DNA of 33,170 nucleotides, taken from NCBI GenBank assembly GCA_017439405.1, contig JAFSJF010000102.1, positions 1-33,170 on the forward strand, given 5' to 3'. Positions within the stretch are counted from its first letter, which is position 1. Every line of letters begins with the position of its first letter. The position numbers were made by a program, and so were the translations under genes. The notes below the pieces were generated by a model that did not search any database, had not been told where the DNA came from, and worked only from the letters and a program-made list of their open reading frames with translations. Below, piece by piece: positions 1 through 7,348 of this stretch. The DNA comes from Bacteroidales bacterium. GTDB taxonomy: Bacteria > Bacteroidota > Bacteroidia > Bacteroidales > F082.

Positions 1-449
1 CCGGTCTTGACCTCCTGCTGTCGGGACCCGTTCCCCCGAATCCTACGGAGCTGCTGAGTAGAAAGAACCTCGAAGAGGTGTTCGACCTGCTGAACGAGGA
101 GTACGACTACATCATCCTCGACACTGCTCCCTTGGGACCGGTCACCGACACCTTGCAGATAGCACGTTTTGCCTATGTCTGCTGCTTTGTCTGCCGTGCC
201 GACTATACGCCAAAGGCTAATCTCGCAATGCTCGACTCTTTGGCTCAGGAGAACAAACTTCCCAACGCCTGCGTGGTACTCAACGGGGTGGATATGTCGA
301 AGAGGAAGTACGGCTACTATTACGGCTATGGGCGTTACGGAAAATATGGCCGCTATGGCAACTACGGGAAATACGGGAACTATGGTCATTATGGCATGTA
401 TGCAGACAGCCACTATGGCCTGAAAGACGATAATTCCATCAAGAAATGA
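1..449 (+). CDS. C-terminal part of capsular exopolysaccharide tyrosine autokinase (Wzc/BY-kinase type), partial
   Basis: The gene enters from the left edge; its reading frame is open from base 3, so only about the last 148 residues are present. Visible are the family stretch LLLSGPVPPNPTELL, a hydrophobic strand ending in IILDTAP (the Walker-B-like segment of bacterial tyrosine kinases), and the NGVD turn near the end of the nucleotide-binding fold. The last 40 residues are a Tyr-Gly tail with about 14 tyrosines, the usual autophosphorylation cluster. In this family the protein controls polysaccharide chain length and export at the inner membrane, and Bacteroidetes members usually fuse the Wzz-like and kinase parts. 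The stop overlaps the next start (ATGA), so the two genes are probably co-translated. Confidence 0.88.
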   Translation, partial: GLDLLLSGPVPPNPTELLSRKNLEEVFDLLNEEYDYIILDTAPLGPVTDTLQIARFAYVCCFVCRADYTPKANLAMLDSLAQENKLPNACVVLNGVDMSKRKYGYYYGYGRYGKYGRYGNYGKYGNYGHYGMYADSHYGLKDDNSIKK

Positions 450-889
450 CAATAGCAGTAGACTTCGACGGAACGATAGTGGAGCACCGCTATCCGGAAA
501 TAGGCGAGGAAATACCCTTCGCTGTGCAAACTCTGCGCATGCTCATCGCCGACCATCATCGGCTCATCTTGTGGAGCGTGCGCGAGGGGAAACTTCTTGA
601 CGATGCCGTGGAATGGTGCCGCGAGCGAGGCATCGAGTTCTATGCCATCAACCGAGACTATCCGGAAGAGACTGAGAGTGGAAACGAACACTACAGCAGA
701 AAAATCAAAGTTGACATCTTCATTGACGACCGGAACATAGGAGGCTTACCGGATTGGGGAACAATATACTCGATGATAACCCACGGCACCGGTTGGTATC
801 AGCTGATAAGCGAGACCGTTTCAGGCATTGATTCTTACGCTACCCACCCACGTCGCCCATGGTGGAAACGATTTTTGAATAATCACTAA
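446..889 (+). CDS. HAD-superfamily hydrolase (small, probable phosphatase)
   Basis: A 147-residue protein that opens with a complete HAD motif I, AVDFDGT (residues 4-10), where the first Asp is the nucleophile and the second the acid/base. A motif II-like Ser lies in LILWSVREG, and the acidic pair of motif IV lies in FIDDRN. There is no room for a large cap domain, so it belongs with the short HAD phosphatases common in Bacteroidetes. It overlaps the kinase stop by 4 bases and is probably its operon partner. A role in dephosphorylating a sugar or the kinase tail is only a guess from that position; the substrate is not shown by the sequence. Confidence 0.8.
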   Translation: MTIAVDFDGTIVEHRYPEIGEEIPFAVQTLRMLIADHHRLILWSVREGKLLDDAVEWCRERGIEFYAINRDYPEETESGNEHYSRKIKVDIFIDDRNIGGLPDWGTIYSMITHGTGWYQLISETVSGIDSYATHPRRPWWKRFLNNH

Positions 890-962
890 AAAAGATAGAA
901 TGTATGGCAAAGAATGCCCAATGATAGTAGGCTTCGGGCAGTCCTATACGCAGTTTGTTTAG

Positions 963-1328
963 TTTGTTAGTCGGTACTGGCTCAATCTGCGACGGTGTAC
1001 AACTGCTGCACAAGCCGTCAGCGAAGGCAGGGGAGAGGTGCCCGTCAACTTCAAGGCCACACGCAACGACAGCTACAATCTCATTGTGGCGATTTGCGCA
1101 TCGGCCCAAACGAGTGGCGTCGGACTGTTTCAGCGCGGCTATGTTTCCGACGCTGGCTATAATGGAGCCAGTGGTTCTCGTGACGGCAAACCATTGTTGC
1201 TCAATAAATTCGGAGACAGCGGCGACTACAATGGTGAAACCGGCGAAGCGCCAATAGGCAGCGGAATTGTGCTGCTCGTTGGTCTTGGTGCGGCCTACAT
1301 GTTCGCCAAACGAAGCAAAGAAGATTGA
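963..1328 (+). pseudogene. 3' remnant of a surface/exported protein gene with C-terminal membrane-anchor motif
   Basis: An open frame from 963 to the stop at 1326-1328 ends in EAPIGSGIVLLVGLGAAY followed by a basic tail. This Pro-x-Gly-Ser-Gly, hydrophobic stretch and positive charges resemble the C-terminal anchor of many Bacteroidetes surface proteins. Upstream text such as EVPVNFKATRNDSY looks like the end of a larger extracellular protein, but a stop at 960 and no good ATG, signal peptide or domain upstream show the 5' part is gone. I read it as a decayed gene. The rest of the gap between the HAD gene and the next CDS (890-962 and 1330-1498) is AT-rich and shows no gene. Confidence 0.5.
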
Positions 1329-1498
1329 GTTTAGCGGCACAGATCGCGAAAAAAAAGCCTCGACATAATTTCGGGAATTTTCGTATATTAATACATTGAA
1401 AAAGGGGTATCGATATTATCAATTTAACATAATGATGATTATTTTGGAAAAGTAATGATTCCAAAAACGGTGCAAAAACAAGAAATTTGCAGAAAAGT

Positions 1499-1529
1499 TT
1501 TGTCCAAACCGAAATGATGACTACCTTTG
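1499..1529 (+). promoter_or_regulatory. Bacteroides-type promoter for the DUF3127-mnmE operon
   Basis: TTTG at 1499-1502 and TACCTTTG at 1522-1529 are separated by 19 bases, which fits the Bacteroidetes -33/-7 consensus (TTTG, 19-21, TAnnTTTG). Transcription would begin near 1535-1537, about 65 bases before the ATG at 1600. Confidence 0.75.
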
Positions 1530-1599
1530 CAAATCGAATCCCGAAATCGGAATCTTGAAAATCAAATCTTGAATTCTAAATATTAAACCAATTGATACT

Positions 1600-1998
1600 A
1601 TGGAAATTACAGGAAAAGTCGTCAGGCTCGGAAACCTGATTGAAGGCACGAGCGCACGAGGACCTTGGCGCAAGCAAGACCTTATCATCGAAACTGAAGA
1701 ACAATATCCACGCACGGTCTGCCTGACCTGCTGGACGAACCAAATTGATGAGATACAGAAATTTGCGCCCGGACAGAGCATCAAGGCGCAGATTGAAATC
1801 TCGTCGCGCGAGTTCAACGGAAAATGGTACACCGATGTGCGCGTGTGGCGTTTCGACCCCGTCGGCGCACAACCCGCTGCCGCTCCAGCGCCGCAACCGC
1901 AACAGCCCATGATGCACCAAACGCCGCCCGTATCCACTCCCGCTCAGGACTATTTCCCTCCGACTGGCGACGATAGCACTGACGACTTGCCGTTCTGA
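1600..1998 (+). CDS. DUF3127 domain protein (OB-fold, SSB-like tail)
   Basis: A 132-residue protein. Residues 1-85 match the DUF3127 pattern of Bacteroidetes: an opening MEITGKVVRLGN, a central CWTNQID and a closing WYTDVRVWRFD, consistent with an OB fold. A Pro/Gln/Ala-rich linker follows, and the protein ends in DDSTDDLPF, the acidic tip used by single-stranded DNA-binding proteins to recruit partners. This suggests a nucleic-acid-binding housekeeping protein, though no reaction is known to me. It has its own promoter and lies 4 bases before mnmE, so the two are probably one transcript. It is host, not phage: the phage has a separate canonical SSB at 22374-22856. Confidence 0.85.
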   Translation: MEITGKVVRLGNLIEGTSARGPWRKQDLIIETEEQYPRTVCLTCWTNQIDEIQKFAPGQSIKAQIEISSREFNGKWYTDVRVWRFDPVGAQPAAAPAPQPQQPMMHQTPPVSTPAQDYFPPTGDDSTDDLPF

Positions 1999-2002
1999 CA
2001 TT

Positions 2003-3406
2003 ATGTTAAATTCCGACACCATCTGCGCCATAGCCACGCCACACGGCATGGGCGCGATTGCCGTAGTTCGCGTTAGCGGACCAAAGGCTCTACCTATGGT
2101 TGCGGGATTGCTACAACACAAAGGCAAATATTTGGAAACCAATGATATAATCCCAAGCAAAGTTTATCATGGACACCTTATCAATAAAGGTGATCTGTTG
2201 GACGATGTCTTGGTGACGTTTTTCCGCGCTCCCCACTCTTTCACGGGCGAAGACTCCGCCGAAATCAGTGTGCATGGCTCGTTGTTTGTGCAGCAGAAAC
2301 TGCTACAGATTCTTATTGAGCAGGGTTCCCGCATGGCCGAAGCCGGCGAATTCACAAGACGAGCTTTCGTCAATCGGAAATTCGACCTCGCCCAAGCCGA
2401 AGCCATCGCCGACCTCATCAGCTCAGAGAGCGAAGCCGCCCACCGCGTGGCCATCAACCAACTGAAAGGCGGATTTTCAAAGGAACTTCAAATGATGCGT
2501 TCCAAACTATTGGAAATGACTGCTTTGATGGAATTGGAATTGGACTTCAGCGAGGAAGATGTCGAGTTTGCCGACCGCAGCCAATTGAAGGCATTGTTGC
2601 AGGAAACGTTGTCGCACGTCAACCGATTGAAAGATTCGTTCCGCCTCGGCAACGCCATAAAAAACGGCATTCCTGTGGCCATTGTGGGAAAGACGAATAC
2701 GGGAAAAAGCACCCTATTGAACGCCCTTTTGGGCGAAGACCGCGCCATTGTGAGCGACATTGCCGGCACTACCCGCGACACTATCGAGGAAACTTTGAAT
2801 GTCAACGGAATGCTGTTCCGTTTCATCGACACTGCCGGATTGCGCCAAACCGACGAAACCATTGAAAAAATAGGGATTGAGCGATCGTACAAAAAGATCC
2901 GGGAAGCCACCATCGTCATTGGCATGTTGGACGCTTCAAACAACTCTGAATCAATGCTTTCTTCGGCAAATGAGATCCTTTCAAAGGTCGATTTGGAGCA
3001 ACAGCGACTCATCCTTTGCATTAATAAGGTGGACACTTTGCCCGACCAAGGCGATGTTTTGTCGGGACGGCTAATACAAGATTTGGACAATGACGCCGTC
3101 TTGGTCATCTGCCTCTCGGCGAAGCACAAGTTTGGCCTCAACGACCTTTACAACGCCCTGAAAAACAGCCAACCCCTCTCCTATCCTGATGCTACTTTGG
3201 TGACCAACGTGCGACATTACGAGGCCTTGGTTCACGCCTCGGAAAGCCTCTCCAAAGTTGAAGAAGGACTTGAAACAAACATTCCTACAGACTTGGTTTC
3301 CCAAGACTTGCGACAAGCATTGTATTACCTTGGAAGCATCACTGGCGAGATCACTACTGACGAGGTATTGGGTACGATTTTCTCTCGTTTCTGCATCGGA
3401 AAGTAA
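2003..3406 (+). CDS. mnmE: tRNA uridine-5-carboxymethylaminomethyl modification GTPase MnmE
   Basis: A full-length 467-residue protein. The N-terminal tetrahydrofolate-binding domain starts with DTICAIATPHGMGAIAVVRV, a helical region follows, and the inserted G domain shows G1 GKTNTGKST (residues 229-237), G3 DTAG (276-279) and G4 NKVD (341-344). The protein ends in FCIGK with the conserved cysteine at 464. With MnmG it builds the carboxymethylaminomethyl group on wobble U34 of certain tRNAs. The gene is intact, but the prophage integrase lies 200 bases beyond its stop, so its 3' end is probably the attachment site and the last codons may be supplied by phage DNA. Confidence 0.97.
   Translation: MLNSDTICAIATPHGMGAIAVVRVSGPKALPMVAGLLQHKGKYLETNDIIPSKVYHGHLINKGDLLDDVLVTFFRAPHSFTGEDSAEISVHGSLFVQQKLLQILIEQGSRMAEAGEFTRRAFVNRKFDLAQAEAIADLISSESEAAHRVAINQLKGGFSKELQMMRSKLLEMTALMELELDFSEEDVEFADRSQLKALLQETLSHVNRLKDSFRLGNAIKNGIPVAIVGKTNTGKSTLLNALLGEDRAIVSDIAGTTRDTIEETLNVNGMLFRFIDTAGLRQTDETIEKIGIERSYKKIREATIVIGMLDASNNSESMLSSANEILSKVDLEQQRLILCINKVDTLPDQGDVLSGRLIQDLDNDAVLVICLSAKHKFGLNDLYNALKNSQPLSYPDATLVTNVRHYEALVHASESLSKVEEGLETNIPTDLVSQDLRQALYYLGSITGEITTDEVLGTIFSRFCIGK
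3389..3406 (+). other. Candidate attL core in the 3' end of mnmE
   Basis: The 18 bases TTCTGCATCGGAAAGTAA encode the FCIGK end and stop of MnmE. The equivalent 3' end of trmE/mnmE is the known integration target of SGI1-type elements, and here a tyrosine recombinase gene follows at once. The second copy (attR) would be right of the window, so the core boundaries are inferred. Confidence 0.45.
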
Positions 3407-3454
3407 AGCAAAATCCCAGCCCCATTTCAAAGAGTATTTCAGCGGTATTGCATT

Positions 3455-3505
3455 ATTATTGGAATAGTATGCAGCCGCTTATTTTCACCAATAATGATTT
3501 TTTTT
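3455..3505 (+). terminator. Probable terminator after mnmE / phage arm region
   Basis: ATTATTGG (3455-3462) pairs with CCAATAAT (3488-3495), and a run of eight T follows (3498-3505). The 25-base loop is long for an intrinsic terminator. The same stretch may instead, or also, hold integrase arm sites. Confidence 0.4.
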
Positions 3506-3537
3506 GCCTCAATACTTTTCCAATACTGAATAAATAC

Positions 3538-3545
3538 TATTTTTG
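3538..3545 (+). promoter_or_regulatory. Possible -7 box for the integrase gene
   Basis: TATTTTTG fits TAnnTTTG and lies about 60 bases before the integrase ATG. No TTTG is found at the expected 19-21 base distance upstream, so this is a half-supported promoter. It may depend on an activator or on sequence across the junction. Confidence 0.35.
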
Positions 3546-3606
3546 CGTTGTTATTTTGTTACCCGACCCCTGAAAGTAACAATTTGGAAACAAAATTCAA
3601 CGCATT

Positions 3607-4791
3607 ATGGCCAAGGAAAAGAGAATCAAAGAGCCTATAAAGTTAAGGCAGAAGAAAATCGCTGACGGCAATGTCAGCCTATACCTCGACATCTATTGGA
3701 ATGGGAAACGGAGCTACGAGTTCCTGAAGCTGTACCTGATTCCCGAACGCACCAAAGAGGATAAGGAAAAGAATCGGCAGACCCTGCAGCTCGCCAATTC
3801 GGTGAAGGCGAAGCGCATCGTGGAAATGCAGAACGGGTCTTTTGGCTTCAAGTCGGACTTTGCCACCGATACCCTATTCTTCGACTATTATAGGGCGATG
3901 TGCCAAAAGAGGCTTGGAGCCGAAAGCAGGAGTAATTGGGGGAATTGGTTTTCGTGCCTCCACCACCTGAAAAAGTATGAGAAAAACGAGAGAATCACCT
4001 TTGCCGAAATCACCCCTGAATGGGTCGAGGGCTTCAAGGAATATCTTGATGACGATGCACGGGCATGGGAACACGACAAACGGAAGCGCAACAAGGAAAA
4101 GCCGCTGGCACGCAATTCCAAGCTGTCGTACTTCAATAAGCTGCGGGCTTGCCTGAATCAGGCTTTTGAGGATAGGATTATCCCCATTAACCCGTGCCGT
4201 GGGGTCGAGAACTTCAAGGCCGAGGAAGGAACGAGGATGTACCTGACTATTGACGAAGTGAGGAAAATAGCCCAAACGGATTGCGAGTACCCGCGAATTA
4301 AGGACGCATTCCTTTTCAGTTGCCTTACGGGTTTGAGACGGAGCGACATATTGAGGTTGCGCTGGGGCGATGTGTTCACCCAAGGCGACTACACACGAAT
4401 CATATTCAGGCAGAAAAAGACCAAAGGCCAGGAATACCTCGACATCACCGACCAAGCCGCCGCCCTGATGGGTAAGCGTGGCGACCCTGCGGATTTGGTT
4501 TTTGAGGATATCCACTCCCCCACCTGCACCAATAGGGCGGTTCAGGAATGGGTATTGAGGGCTGGCATCAATAAGAAAATCACTTTCCATTGCGGCCGTC
4601 ATACCTTCGCCACTATGATGCTTGACATAGGCACGGATATTTACACGGTGTCGAAGTTGCTTGGCCACAAGGAACTTTCCACCACGCAGATCTATGCGAA
4701 GGTGATGGATAAAAACAAGCAGGCCGCCGTGTCGAAGATTCCCGATGTGTTGGGTGACGAAGGCGAAACGGTTTGGCGGCTTGATGTTTAG
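3607..4791 (+). CDS. int: Phage tyrosine recombinase (integrase)
   Basis: A 394-residue tyrosine recombinase of the Bacteroidetes prophage/transposon type. Residues 1-90 form the arm-type DNA-binding domain, about 90-210 the SAM-like core-binding domain, and 215-390 the catalytic domain. Catalytic residues are visible: Arg244 in TGLRRSD, His328 and Arg331 in FHCGRH, His354 in LLGHKE and the nucleophile Tyr363 in TQIYAKV. It should recombine attP with the chromosomal site at the 3' end of mnmE. It is transcribed rightward and its stop overlaps by 4 bases the end of the convergent gene at 4788-5051. No excisionase lies beside it; the HTH protein at 8358-8669 is a candidate. Confidence 0.96.
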   Translation: MAKEKRIKEPIKLRQKKIADGNVSLYLDIYWNGKRSYEFLKLYLIPERTKEDKEKNRQTLQLANSVKAKRIVEMQNGSFGFKSDFATDTLFFDYYRAMCQKRLGAESRSNWGNWFSCLHHLKKYEKNERITFAEITPEWVEGFKEYLDDDARAWEHDKRKRNKEKPLARNSKLSYFNKLRACLNQAFEDRIIPINPCRGVENFKAEEGTRMYLTIDEVRKIAQTDCEYPRIKDAFLFSCLTGLRRSDILRLRWGDVFTQGDYTRIIFRQKKTKGQEYLDITDQAAALMGKRGDPADLVFEDIHSPTCTNRAVQEWVLRAGINKKITFHCGRHTFATMMLDIGTDIYTVSKLLGHKELSTTQIYAKVMDKNKQAAVSKIPDVLGDEGETVWRLDV

Positions 4792-5051
4792 CCGAACATC
4801 TGCCCCTTGCCCGTCATAAGCCAATAGGCCGACACATGGCACCTCTCGACCAAGCCGAGCATCCAGCCGACCTCAAAGAAACCCCTATTGCGGTCTTTTC
4901 GCTGCATATAGAAATGCGGTTTTTCGATGCCGTTGTCGCTGCAGTAGTCGGTGATGCTGATGAGTTTTTCGGCCTTGCAAGCGTCCATTGCCTGAAAGAA
5001 CCTTTCCATGATGGCGAGCGTTGCCTCGCTGTAAACCCGCCGCCTGCTCAT
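4788..5051 (-). CDS. Small helix-turn-helix-like protein of the lysogeny block
   Basis: An 87-residue protein, last in the leftward operon. Its end, VSAYWLMTGKGQMFG, matches the WLLTGxGxMF pattern that closes the DNA-binding part of many Bacteroidetes phage repressors, including the one at 6421-6804. Residues about 33-55 (ITDYCSDNGIEKPHFYMQRK) read as the turn and recognition helix. It is therefore probably an XRE-like DNA-binding protein with no C-terminal domain, perhaps an accessory repressor or a regulator of integration. It overlaps the gene upstream by 4 bases and converges on the integrase, so leftward transcription may also damp integrase expression. The exact role is unknown. Confidence 0.6.
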   Translation of the reverse strand: MSRRRVYSEATLAIMERFFQAMDACKAEKLISITDYCSDNGIEKPHFYMQRKDRNRGFFEVGWMLGLVERCHVSAYWLMTGKGQMFG

Positions 5052-5254
5052 TTTTCAATCTCCCCTTTGAGCCACACGGCCGTTTCGTAGAGGTATTCAA
5101 GTTCGGCGGTGGGCTGGTTGGCCACCTTGGCACGGTCGATGGCAGTGCCGATTTGGAGGACTATTTCGGAAGACTTTTCCGAAAGCAAGTCCTCCTTTTT
5201 TATATAGGACTTCATCAGGTCGATGAGGTAGTAGGATAGTTGCTTTGTTTGCAT
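5048..5254 (-). CDS. Hypothetical small helical protein
   Basis: A 68-residue protein that I do not recognise. It is predicted nearly all helical, with two amphipathic stretches (QLSYYLIDLMKSYIKKEDLL and LEYLYETAVWLKGEIEK), and it lacks signal peptide, membrane segment and cysteines. Its stop overlaps the start of the HTH-like gene downstream (ATGA-type overlap), and it begins 2 bases after the DUF4468 gene ends, so it is translated within the leftward lysogenic transcript. Because the operon begins with the repressor, it is probably expressed in the lysogen. Confidence 0.55.
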   Translation of the reverse strand: MQTKQLSYYLIDLMKSYIKKEDLLSEKSSEIVLQIGTAIDRAKVANQPTAELEYLYETAVWLKGEIEK

Positions 5255-5256
5255 AG

Positions 5257-5805
5257 TCAGAAATCGTCTTGTTTGGTTATTGCATTATAGGCGGAGTTTA
5301 AGATTGAAACCATTCCCTTGGATAATGAGTAACGCCAAAGGTCGTGGGTTGCCGCAAATTCCGTGATTGTGAATGAGACTTCGGATGTGGTGGTAATAGG
5401 GCCGATAAATGTCCTTATTGCGTCCAAATCCATATTTTCAAACTTCATCCTGAATTTATCATCACGACAATCAATAGTCAGTGTGAAATTTAGGTTTGGT
5501 TCATAGCTAATCCGTATATTGGCCGTGTCATACACCTTTTCGATGGGTTTCCTTGCCTTGATGATGATTTTGAAAGTTTCCCTATCTTCATACTGAAGTA
5601 CGCTTTGGTAGTCGCCAAAAGAAGTGGCCACCCATTCCTTTGCATTGTTGAATTTCTGCAACGCGGGGACGATGCTGTCATAATAAACCTTGGTATAGGA
5701 TTGGCCTTCATAATACTCGCCATTCAAAGCGTGTGGTTTTAATTCCTGTGCATGGCAAAATGAGAATGCCAAGATGATTGTCAATGAGATAAATAACTTT
5801 TTCAT
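5257..5805 (-). CDS. Exported DUF4468-like protein
   Basis: A 182-residue protein with a clear signal peptide (MKKLFISLTIILAFSFCHA, then QE), giving a periplasmic or secreted product; the Cys is not in a convincing lipobox. The mature part shows the DUF4468 pattern, a TBP-like fold common in Bacteroidetes: a Trp-containing helix (AKEWVATSF), a strand with QYEDRETFKIIIKA and later alternating strands. No enzymatic residues stand out. It lies between integrase and repressor on the lysogenic strand, where temperate phages often carry genes that change the host or block other phages. A role at the cell envelope, such as superinfection exclusion, is an inference from that place and the export signal. 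Confidence 0.65.
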   Translation of the reverse strand: MKKLFISLTIILAFSFCHAQELKPHALNGEYYEGQSYTKVYYDSIVPALQKFNNAKEWVATSFGDYQSVLQYEDRETFKIIIKARKPIEKVYDTANIRISYEPNLNFTLTIDCRDDKFRMKFENMDLDAIRTFIGPITTTSEVSFTITEFAATHDLWRYSLSKGMVSILNSAYNAITKQDDF

Positions 5806-5810
5806 TTTTT

Positions 5811-6443
5811 TTAGTTAGTTTTGTCATTTGTCTTAATTAAAGCTATCTTCTCTACCAAAACATTAAAATTTGGTATCTTATCAGAGTTTTTCACAAATGA
5901 AATGTGAGTCAATAAATCCTTTTTTGATTTAGATGAAATTATTATTTCTTGTGGTTCTTTAATTATCTCAAGCATTGTTTTTGTCATGGATGTTGCCATC
6001 TCAATATTGTTATTCAACATGGAAGTTGCTATAGAATTAAGGCCGTGAAGAATTAGATAATATTCCGCACCAGGATATGTATCATTAAGGAAATGTCTAT
6101 AAACATTGAAAAAAGAACTTTCCGTGGAAAGATTATTATTGTTCTCAATATATCTTACAGTGTTTATAAGTTCAGATAAAGTATGAATAGATTTTTCGTA
6201 TTTATCTGAACGATGGTTCAAATCAATGAGAGAATACACATTCCATCCAATAAGAACTGTTACAAGAAGTGCAAAAATCCCGACAATAACTCCAATATAA
6301 TCAAAACAAAGGTCTTGTGTGCGAGGAAAAACAATACAAATATTTATACCTGCAAATACCAAATTGAGGAAAAGTAATAATATTACAACTATATGATTGT
6401 TTTTTATGCCATTCACTTTTTTACTTATTGTTGATTTGTTCAT
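5811..6443 (-). CDS. Two-TM membrane protein with cytoplasmic helical domain, AT-rich
   Basis: A 210-residue protein with two membrane segments (about residues 17-39 and 46-70, the second containing GVIVGIFALLVTVLIGW) followed by a 140-residue soluble helical domain rich in Asn, Ser and Ile. The domain GVIVGIFALLVTVLIGW is seen in many uncharacterised Bacteroidetes membrane proteins; I know no function. The DNA is visibly richer in A and T than the genes around it, which suggests recent acquisition as a cargo gene. Its start overlaps the repressor gene by 23 bases, so it is translated from the repressor transcript and should be present in the lysogen. Superinfection exclusion or another defence role is plausible but not shown. 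Confidence 0.7.
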   Translation of the reverse strand: MNKSTISKKVNGIKNNHIVVILLLFLNLVFAGINICIVFPRTQDLCFDYIGVIVGIFALLVTVLIGWNVYSLIDLNHRSDKYEKSIHTLSELINTVRYIENNNNLSTESSFFNVYRHFLNDTYPGAEYYLILHGLNSIATSMLNNNIEMATSMTKTMLEIIKEPQEIIISSKSKKDLLTHISFVKNSDKIPNFNVLVEKIALIKTNDKTN

Positions 6444-6804
6444 AAATAGTCATCATATCTTTCATAATGTCCTGATATTGCTCCTGATTTTTCAAAAAAC
6501 GGAACAATATGTTCATAAGACTTCCGAAGTCGCCCTCATTTTGCTTGTTTGGATTGATTCTAAATCTCTCATCCGACAGCAATCCTTCGTGGTTTTCATA
6601 CAACATAGAGCCTCTTCCGAGCAAAAGCCAGTCAAAATTCAAATCGGGGAAGTTTTGAGCAATGCTCATCATTTTATCGGGCTGCATACTGTTTCTCATA
6701 TTGGCGACAAAACTTGTTGCAAGCCCACATCTCTTTTCGAATGAATGAGGATTAATTCCTTTATATTCAATAAATTGAATCAATCTATCCTTTACCGTTT
6801 CCAT
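6421..6804 (-). CDS. CI-like phage repressor, XRE helix-turn-helix
   Basis: A 127-residue protein. The N-terminal 65 residues form an XRE-type HTH (DRLIQFIEYKGINPHSFEKRCGLATSFVANMRNS in two parts), closing with FDWLLLGRGSMLY, the signature end of Bacteroidetes phage repressors. The remainder is a short helical tail (about 50 residues), probably for dimerisation; no LexA-like peptidase residues are seen, so RecA-stimulated self-cleavage is unlikely. It is divergent from the early operon that starts near 6890 and heads the leftward lysogeny operon, the usual genetic-switch arrangement. It should bind operators in 6805-6969 and keep early genes silent. Confidence 0.85.
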   Translation of the reverse strand: METVKDRLIQFIEYKGINPHSFEKRCGLATSFVANMRNSMQPDKMMSIAQNFPDLNFDWLLLGRGSMLYENHEGLLSDERFRINPNKQNEGDFGSLMNILFRFLKNQEQYQDIMKDMMTIYEQINNK

Positions 6805-6969
6805 ACTTTATAATTTAGAATGAGTTTAAATTTTGATTTTTATGAGATTTTTTCATTATGCTATGAGAATTATTCATACTTTTGCACCGCAAAACAAAAA
6901 GTTATTGCCGCAAAAATAGTAAAAAGGTATCTAACAAGTGAAAAACTAACCAATAAAAACAAAAAAGGT
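6805..6969 (+). promoter_or_regulatory. Lysogeny switch region with early rightward promoter
   Basis: The AT-rich gap between divergent repressor and early genes. TACTTTTG at 6877-6884 fits the -7 box, with TTTC at 6851-6854 as a weak -33 box at 22 bases. TATGAGA occurs twice (6841-6847 and 6862-6868), 21 bases apart or two helical turns, and overlaps the promoter, so these are candidate operator half-sites. An untranslated leader of about 80 bases would precede the first gene at 6970. Confidence 0.5.
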
Positions 6970-7125
6970 ATGAGAACAATGCACAAAACATCGAAAGTAA
7001 ACAAGGCGAGAGCGATAGAGATTGCCGCCAACCACAACTGCGTATCGAAGGAGATTGCGCAAAACTACACCGACAGCGAACTTCGCGAAGTGCTTCGCGC
7101 ACTCGGACTTAAAGCGGGATTCTGA
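6970..7125 (+). CDS. Small early protein, first gene of the early operon
   Basis: A 51-residue protein starting MRTMHKTSKVNKARAIEI. An in-frame ATG at 6820 would add 50 residues but lies upstream of the predicted -7 box at 6877-6884, so it is outside the transcript; I chose 6970. The protein has a helix-turn-helix-like run (AIEIAANHNCVSKEIAQNYT) and a basic N-terminus, so a DNA-binding or Cro-like role is conceivable from sequence and position, but it is not a recognised family. The next gene begins 1 base after its stop. Confidence 0.55.
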   Translation: MRTMHKTSKVNKARAIEIAANHNCVSKEIAQNYTDSELREVLRALGLKAGF

Positions 7126-7126
7126 C

Positions 7127-7348
7127 ATGATATCGTATTCGAAAGTGAGGATTGTGCGCGACAACCCATCCGCAGGCGAAGTAATAGTGTGCAAACAGTG
7201 TGGAAGCACTGCGATTGAGGACGGACGATGCACATATTGCGGAACAAGATACGGTGTGGTATCAGGCATCAAAGCAGCATCTCAAGAAGCCGTTGACAAT
7301 CTTAATTCTATGATAACAGAAATTCAATCAAAAATTTATAATCAATGA
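7127..7348 (+). CDS. Small zinc-ribbon protein
   Basis: A 73-residue protein with two CxxC pairs, CKQCGS and CTYCGT, spaced 14 residues apart, as in a four-cysteine zinc ribbon. A helical tail follows (EAVDNLNSMITEIQSKIYNQ). An upstream in-frame start at 7022 would run through the preceding gene, so the ATG one base after that gene's stop is used. Its own stop overlaps the next start by 4 bases. Zinc ribbons of this size usually bind nucleic acid or act as protein adaptors; the partner is unknown. Confidence 0.6.
   Translation: MISYSKVRIVRDNPSAGEVIVCKQCGSTAIEDGRCTYCGTRYGVVSGIKAASQEAVDNLNSMITEIQSKIYNQ

Noticed and set aside
301-420. Repetitive tac/ggc DNA at the kinase end as a possible tandem-repeat element
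   Set aside because: It is the coding sequence of the usual Tyr-Gly tail; the units are irregular and in frame.
2488-3141. 217-residue open frame on the minus strand
   Set aside because: Opposite the G domain of mnmE; low-complexity Ser/Arg composition and no start context.
3874-4842. 322-residue open frame on the minus strand
   Set aside because: It lies opposite the integrase, whose catalytic residues are all in place; the antisense frame has no recognisable motif and is a shadow of codon bias.
6820-7125. Longer form of the first early gene (101 residues)
   Set aside because: Its start lies upstream of the predicted -7 box, and the added part is AT-rich promoter sequence translated by chance.
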